A stretch of DNA of 64,000 nucleotides from Hahellaceae bacterium. Its GTDB lineage: Bacteria > Pseudomonadota > Gammaproteobacteria > Pseudomonadales > Oleiphilaceae. Both the position numbers and the translations under genes were made by a program. The stretch is taken from positions 558,001 to 622,000 of the forward strand of contig JACKOD010000001.1 in NCBI GenBank assembly GCA_024234505.1, read 5' to 3'. Below, piece by piece: positions 60,125-64,000 of the stretch (the first letter of the stretch is position 1; every line of letters starts with the position of its first letter). The notes under the pieces were generated by a model. It ran no database searches. It was not told where the DNA came from and saw only the letters and a list, made by a program, of their open reading frames with translations.

Positions 60125-60280
60125 AAATTTAACTCCGATTGTTGTGGTAAAGCGATGCTCAAATGCCTGTGTTCGTCAGTGTTAGCACGAAATTTGAACA
60201 AGTCTAGCGCAAAGTATTGAGTAATTACTCAAATCTTTGTCAGTTTTGTGAACACAGTCAAAATGAGTTTGCTATCACGT

Positions 60281-60775
60281 TTAGTGCGTACTTGTGCTTA
60301 TTTCTCTAACTTTGTTAAGCACTGCTTCTACATGTCCTTTCACTTTTACACCACGCCATTCACAGCGAAGTATTCCTGATTCATCAATTAGAAATGTGGA
60401 TCGATCTACACCAAGATATTCTTTGCCATATAACTTCTTGAGTTTGATGACATTAAAAATATTGCAGAGTATTTCCTGTGAATCTGAAATGAGCTCGAAG
60501 GGAAACGCTTGCTTGCATTTGAAGTTTTCGTGGGATTTCAGGCTGTCTCTGGATACGCCATAAATTTCGCAATTCAGATCCTTGAACGCCTCATAGTGAC
60601 TTTTAAAATCCTGTCCCTCGGTAGTGCAGCCTGGTGTGCTGTCCTTCGGATAAAAATAGATCACAGTAAAGCGCCCGTTCAGATCCTTGGTGCTGATTGT
60701 TATTCCGCTGGTCGCGGTCAGGCTAAACTCGGGTACCGCTTGTCCTGCTTCTAAAGAGGGAGTGTTTTCAGTCAT
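60281..60775 (-). CDS. bcp: Peroxiredoxin Bcp (thioredoxin-dependent peroxidase)
   Basis: Atypical 2-Cys or 1-Cys peroxiredoxin of the PrxQ/Bcp family, reducing peroxides with thioredoxin. Peroxidatic Cys50 is in DSTPGCTTEGQDF. The residue five places later, Cys in the E. coli enzyme, is not Cys here; other cysteines (DLNCEIYG, FKCKQAF, ILCNIF) could resolve. ATG at 60775 (MTENTPSLEAG) gives 164 residues; the open extension to 60811 would run into the inverted repeat. It follows gcvR on the same strand, as in E. coli, but has its own operator-like repeat upstream. Confidence 0.93.
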   Translation of the reverse strand: MTENTPSLEAGQAVPEFSLTATSGITISTKDLNGRFTVIYFYPKDSTPGCTTEGQDFKSHYEAFKDLNCEIYGVSRDSLKSHENFKCKQAFPFELISDSQEILCNIFNVIKLKKLYGKEYLGVDRSTFLIDESGILRCEWRGVKVKGHVEAVLNKVREISTSTH

Positions 60776-60797
60776 GGTTAGGGGCCTTGTTTCTGAT

Positions 60798-60832
60798 ATA
60801 TTGCACACCACTTAATGCATGACGTGCAATAT
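60798..60832 (-). promoter_or_regulatory. Inverted repeat upstream of bcp, similar to the gpx operator
   Basis: ATATTGCAC (60798-60806) and GTGCAATAT (60824-60832) are perfect inverted arms with a 17-bp spacer, 23-57 bp before the bcp ATG. The same GTGCAATAT sequence occurs upstream of gpx at 6971-6979. The shared context (two peroxidases) suggests one regulator, perhaps OspR; this is inference. Confidence 0.55.
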
Positions 60833-60880
60833 AATGTGAATTGACAGGGGTAAACCGGAGTTGCTGGCTTATGGGCGCTG

Positions 60881-61423
60881 TTAACGTGTTGGATCCAGCG
60901 TAGCGTCCAGATTGAGGTTATCACAAAAGTCCAGAAACTCTTCACGTAAACTCGCTATACGTACGGTTGGCGGTACGGTAATGGCCATGTTTAAACTGAA
61001 CATTTGCGTGCCGGTATGCGGTGCCGCATAAGTTCCTGTTTCAAGTTCATCAATGTTGATGTGTTGTGTTGAAAAGAAATTGGCGATTTCATGCACAATC
61101 CCCGGGTTATCCAGTGCAACCACGGTCACCGTAAAGGAGATGGCCGGTTTCAATTGGCGAGGTTGTGTTCGTTTGGTAATCGTGGTGAGACCCAGGTTCT
61201 CGGAAAGCGCGGGAATCGTATCTTCCAATGCCTTGATGTTCTCATCTGACCCGGAGGCCATCATGAGTACGGCGAATTCGCCACCGAGCACGGTCATGCG
61301 ACTATCAACGATATTGCAATGATTTTTTGCACAGGCTTTAGCGAGTTGATTGACGATGCCTGGCTTGTCGGAGCCAATGGCGGATATTACAAGAAAACAG
61401 GCGTCTTGCTGTGTTAAACTCAT
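60881..61423 (-). CDS. gcvR: GcvR, ACT-domain regulator of glycine cleavage genes
   Basis: 180-residue protein with two ACT domains: residues about 7-85 (LVISAIGSDKPGIVNQLAKA) and about 95-170 (SFTVTVVALDNPGIVHEIAN). It has no DNA-binding domain; in E. coli GcvR binds GcvA and blocks gcv activation when glycine is low. Length and location beside dapA–bcp match E. coli (190 residues). gcvA and gcvTHP are not in the window. Divergent from dapA. Confidence 0.93.
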   Translation of the reverse strand: MSLTQQDACFLVISAIGSDKPGIVNQLAKACAKNHCNIVDSRMTVLGGEFAVLMMASGSDENIKALEDTIPALSENLGLTTITKRTQPRQLKPAISFTVTVVALDNPGIVHEIANFFSTQHINIDELETGTYAAPHTGTQMFSLNMAITVPPTVRIASLREEFLDFCDNLNLDATLDPTR

Positions 61424-61765
61424 GTGCGCTTTTCCTTTAGATTGGTAACAATTTCTGAATGTTTTCTGATATGTTTCCGTACAGAATGGAACTAATTGTT
61501 CTGAGGGCAGATTTTGGGAGTATAGCCCAATGATCGAAATACCTCATTGAACTTGTTATGACTGCGGCTGGCGATTAAGATTAGCCGCATTCCAGTTACC
61601 ATAAAAGGCGTTATCAACAGTGGTTTTAATCTAAACGTCGTCAGATGATATGGTTTTAGGTGCTGATCCTGGCTCTACCATCTGCACCTATAGCTAGTTC
61701 GCTGTCAATTGTGCTGAACGCCTTTACATTAAATTGATGCTTTATTACATCCCGTGGAGAAAATT
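61424..61765. other. gcvR/dapA divergent region with alternative hairpins
   Basis: No gene is credible in these 342 bp. TGCGGCT/AGCCGCA (61563-61569, 61583-61589) form a hairpin. Further down, CAGATG/CATCTG (61642-61647, 61679-61684) and AGGTGC/GCACCT (61658-61663, 61684-61689) are two short stems that share base 61684, so only one can fully form. Confidence 0.45.
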
Positions 61766-62641
61766 ATGATTACAGGCAGTCTTGTCGCACTGGCAACTCC
61801 AATGCATTTCGATGGATCTTTGGATTGGGAGGCGCTAGACAAGCTGGTTGATTTTCATCTGGATAAGGGAACCCATGCCATCGTGGCCGTTGGTACAACC
61901 GGAGAATCAGCGACACTGGATATGGATGAGCACTGTGAAGTGATTCGTCGCGTGGTTGCCCGCGTGAACGGGCGCATCCCTGTCATTGCCGGTACCGGTG
62001 CTAATTCGACTACCGAAGCCATAGAGCTGACTCAGGCCGCGAAAGATATTGGTGCTGATGCCTGCTTGCTGGTGACACCTTATTACAACAAACCCACGCA
62101 GGAAGGTTTGTACCGCCACTACGTCAAAATTGCGGAATCGGTTGAAATCGCGCAAATCCTCTATAACGTGCCAGGTCGAACCGCCGTCGATATGAGCAAT
62201 GCGACAGTGGCACGTTTGGTGGGTGTGCCCAATATTGTCGGAATTAAAGATGCCACGGGTAATCTTGAGCGCGGTAAGGAACTGATTGAGCTGGTTAATG
62301 GAAAAATGGCGGTTTACTCTGGTGATGACGCTACCGCAGTCGAGCTGATTCTTCTGGGGGCACAGGGTAATATTTCGGTAACTGCTAACGTGGCTCCCCA
62401 TGAAATGTCAGAAATCTGTCGCTTGGCCGGTTTGGGTCAGGCCGATGCAGCGCGCGCGATTAATGACCGCCTGATGCCCTTGCATCAAAAGCTGTTTGTT
62501 GAGTCCAATCCTATTCCCGTCAAGTGGGCTTTGCAGCAGATGGGGTTGATGAAGGAAGGTATTCGTCTTCCATTGACACCCCTTAGTGAAGCATTTCACG
62601 CTGACCTGAGATCTGCAATGCAATCAGCCGGAATTCTTTAA
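61766..62641 (+). CDS. dapA: 4-hydroxy-tetrahydrodipicolinate synthase
   Basis: First committed step of lysine/diaminopimelate synthesis: condenses pyruvate with aspartate semialdehyde. Numbering from the ATG at 61766 places Schiff-base Lys161 (GIKDATG), Tyr133 (LYNVPGR), Thr44/Thr45 (VGTTGESATL) and Tyr107 (TPYYNKPT) exactly at family positions. GGAG lies about 7 nt upstream; an earlier GTG at 61754 is open but lacks support. 291 residues, as in E. coli (292). The stop overlaps the bamC start by one base (TAATG). Confidence 0.98.
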   Translation: MITGSLVALATPMHFDGSLDWEALDKLVDFHLDKGTHAIVAVGTTGESATLDMDEHCEVIRRVVARVNGRIPVIAGTGANSTTEAIELTQAAKDIGADACLLVTPYYNKPTQEGLYRHYVKIAESVEIAQILYNVPGRTAVDMSNATVARLVGVPNIVGIKDATGNLERGKELIELVNGKMAVYSGDDATAVELILLGAQGNISVTANVAPHEMSEICRLAGLGQADAARAINDRLMPLHQKLFVESNPIPVKWALQQMGLMKEGIRLPLTPLSEAFHADLRSAMQSAGIL

Positions 62642-63750
62642 TGGATAACGTCCAGAAGATGCTCAAGGTATTCAATGGAAATTCGCTTAAACGGGGGGCG
62701 ATCACAGCGATACTCCTCAGTGTGGGCGGATGTGGCAATTTGGTTCGTGATCGCTCGACGGACTATATTGATGCGCCCCGTGGCGAGCCGTTGACTATTC
62801 CCGAATGGTACGAAAACGACAAAATACAATCTCGCTATCCGATACCTGAAGCGACAAACAAGGTGGCGTTATCGAGAGATTATCACTTGCCGGAACCCCC
62901 TGATACCGCAATCAACGTTCAGGAGCAATTCTATGAACTTGAAAAGATTGATGATCAGGTTTGGCTTTTGGTCAGTGAGCTGCCGGGACGAGTCTGGCCT
63001 GCGATGGATCAGTATTTCGAATCGAATGGACTGCGACTGGCCCATCAGAATCCACGGATTGGGTTAATGCAAACCGAGCCATTAACCCAGTCAGTGAAGG
63101 CAAGAGCATTGCTTACAAGATTTGGCGTGGATGTTGATGCGCCGGAGCTCAAAAATCTGGTCATTCAGGCGCGTTTAACTCAGGGTGTCAAGCGCACTTC
63201 TGCTGAATTGCAGGTGCGTTTGATTACGCCTAATGATCCGGCGGCCTTTCAGTCGTGGAAAGCGCAAACGGAACGCGCCGGAGCAGAGGAACTCATGCTG
63301 GCGGAAATTGGTGACTGGCTGGAAAGCAAACGCGGATCCAAAACCTATTCGCTGTTGGCTCAGGATATTGGTGGTTCATCCCGTGTAAGCCTGATTTCGG
63401 AAGAAAATTCGGAAGCCTGGCTACGTATCGATCTGGCCTTTGAACGCGCTTGGCATGCAACGGCGCGGGCACTGAAGAAAAGCAATGTTCGCGTAGTGGA
63501 TATTGATCGCAGTCAGGGTGCTTATTTCGTCAATTATAAAGATCCTAATGACAAACCTGGCTGGTTTATGAGTTTGTTTACGTCAACAGACGACCAAGAC
63601 CAGATATTGGGTAACAACTACAACCTGCTGGTGAAGTTAAGTCATGAACAGGACTTTGTTCGCTTGTTCGTCGAAAATGCCAAGGAAAGCGAATTGACCG
63701 TGGAACAGCGCCGGACAGTGCTGAATGCGCTACTTGAAAACATCAATTAA
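62641..63750 (+). CDS. bamC: BamC outer-membrane assembly lipoprotein
   Basis: Lipoprotein of the BAM complex, which inserts beta-barrel proteins. A lipobox LSVGGC ends a signal segment unusually far in (Cys near residue 31), after KRGAITAI. The unstructured N-terminal lasso (DYIDAPRGEPLTIPEWYEND) is the part that contacts BamD, and two helix-grip domains follow (about 105-210 and 255-365). 369 residues (E. coli 344). TAATG overlap with dapA indicates coupled translation. purC, the usual next gene, is absent. Confidence 0.92.
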   Translation: MDNVQKMLKVFNGNSLKRGAITAILLSVGGCGNLVRDRSTDYIDAPRGEPLTIPEWYENDKIQSRYPIPEATNKVALSRDYHLPEPPDTAINVQEQFYELEKIDDQVWLLVSELPGRVWPAMDQYFESNGLRLAHQNPRIGLMQTEPLTQSVKARALLTRFGVDVDAPELKNLVIQARLTQGVKRTSAELQVRLITPNDPAAFQSWKAQTERAGAEELMLAEIGDWLESKRGSKTYSLLAQDIGGSSRVSLISEENSEAWLRIDLAFERAWHATARALKKSNVRVVDIDRSQGAYFVNYKDPNDKPGWFMSLFTSTDDQDQILGNNYNLLVKLSHEQDFVRLFVENAKESELTVEQRRTVLNALLENIN

Positions 63751-63853
63751 CGTTGTGATCAGACCTGCAAATGTCTTGTTAATGAAAATATAATGGTTAG
63801 TCGAATAATTTAATGCCTGGAAGACTGCCTATGCTGGCAGAAAGGAGATAACA

Positions 63854-64000
63854 ATGAACAAAATGACTTCATGGATTGCTGCTTCAACACTTACCTTGTG
63901 TGCGCCCTTTGCGTTGGCTGATGTCATTGGGGCTTCCGCTGGAATGTCTTATTGGATACCTGATACCTCGGGCACTGTTAAATCCGGGGGTTCAGAGATT
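63854..64000 (+). CDS. Outer-membrane beta-barrel protein, 3' end outside window
   Basis: The first 49 codons of a secreted protein: MNKMTSWIAASTLTL then CAPFALADVIGASAGMSYWIP. Sec signal peptide with cleavage expected after ALA (residue 22), then an amphipathic strand beginning DVIGASAGMSYWIPDTSG, like the TIGR04219 family of small outer-membrane beta-barrels. AAAGGAGAT lies 6 nt before the ATG. A short hairpin, CTGCC/GGCAG (63825-63829, 63836-63840), precedes the ribosome binding site and could influence translation. The family call rests on the first 30 mature residues only. Confidence 0.7.
   Translation, partial: MNKMTSWIAASTLTLCAPFALADVIGASAGMSYWIPDTSGTVKSGGSEI

Noticed and set aside
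61424..61765. Lysine riboswitch upstream of dapA
   Set aside because: None of the conserved lysine-riboswitch core could be recognised, and only short isolated stems are present.
1..64000. CRISPR arrays, insertion sequences, prophage or integrative elements
   Set aside because: No regularly spaced repeats, transposase, integrase or phage structural genes are present; gene order is colinear with core chromosome blocks of related bacteria.

Overview
This 64 kb window is ordinary core chromosome of a gammaproteobacterium. Several gene blocks follow the Pseudomonas order almost gene for gene: htpX–unknown–alaA–gpx–ospR–sagS; rluE–nudJ–mnmA–hflD–purB; icd–cspD–clpS–clpA–infA–bpt–aat–trxB; PilZ–lolC–lolD–DUF2062–comEC–exbB–exbD–lpxK–Trm112–kdsB–ptp–murB; and gcvR–bcp beside dapA–bamC. 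The base composition looks moderate (somewhat below 50% GC by eye), and there are breaks relative to Pseudomonas: no msrB, no separate lolE, msbA inserted before lpxK, and no purC after bamC. This suggests a marine, Cellvibrio/Saccharophagus-like member of Pseudomonadales sensu lato. The genus is an inference.

Layout. 1–4.1 kb: 5'-truncated rhlB-like helicase, pdxB, a YcgR-like PilZ protein and an ATP-NAD kinase-like protein. 4.1–11.9 kb: heat-shock protease htpX, a small unknown gene and alaA (minus), the peroxide pair gpx–ospR (plus), then a SagS-like hybrid kinase, an unknown membrane-anchored protein and sixA (minus). 12.2–14.4 kb: glcB (malate synthase G). 14.4–21.3 kb, minus: GNAT protein, roxA, then the purB–hflD–mnmA–nudJ–rluE block. 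21.5–29.1 kb: icd, cspD, and an N-degron cluster in which aat and bpt add destabilising N-terminal residues, clpS recognises them and clpA unfolds the substrates, with infA and trxB alongside. 29.3–33.3 kb, minus: a lone MoxR ATPase, agmatine-to-putrescine genes aguA/aguB, a small periplasmic protein and a second PilZ protein. 33.3–45.1 kb: an envelope block (lipoprotein export, ComEC, ExbB/ExbD, MsbA, LpxK, KdsB, MurB). 45.2–52.6 kb, minus: a complete MoxR–DUF58–DUF4381–BatA–BatB/C–BatD operon. 53.0–57.8 kb: giant NAD-dependent glutamate dehydrogenase. 58–64 kb: small membrane and unknown proteins, a chalcone-isomerase-fold protein, bcp, gcvR, dapA, bamC and the start of an outer-membrane protein.

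I see no tRNA, rRNA, insertion sequence, prophage, CRISPR array, toxin–antitoxin pair or defence island. I did not find a clear new multi-gene system. The best leads are regulatory: a related GTGCAATAT-type inverted-repeat motif upstream of two separate peroxidase genes (gpx–ospR and bcp); three palindromes in the cspD/clpS intergenic region; paired GTAA–TTAC elements before icd; and 20-bp-period palindromic repeats before glcB. Protein-level leads are the conserved tail motif of the BatB/C fusion, the lone MoxR, and the unassigned C-terminal half of the GNAT protein. Where the longest open frame began at a non-conserved position, I moved the start to the codon supported by a ribosome binding site or by family length, and the entry says so.
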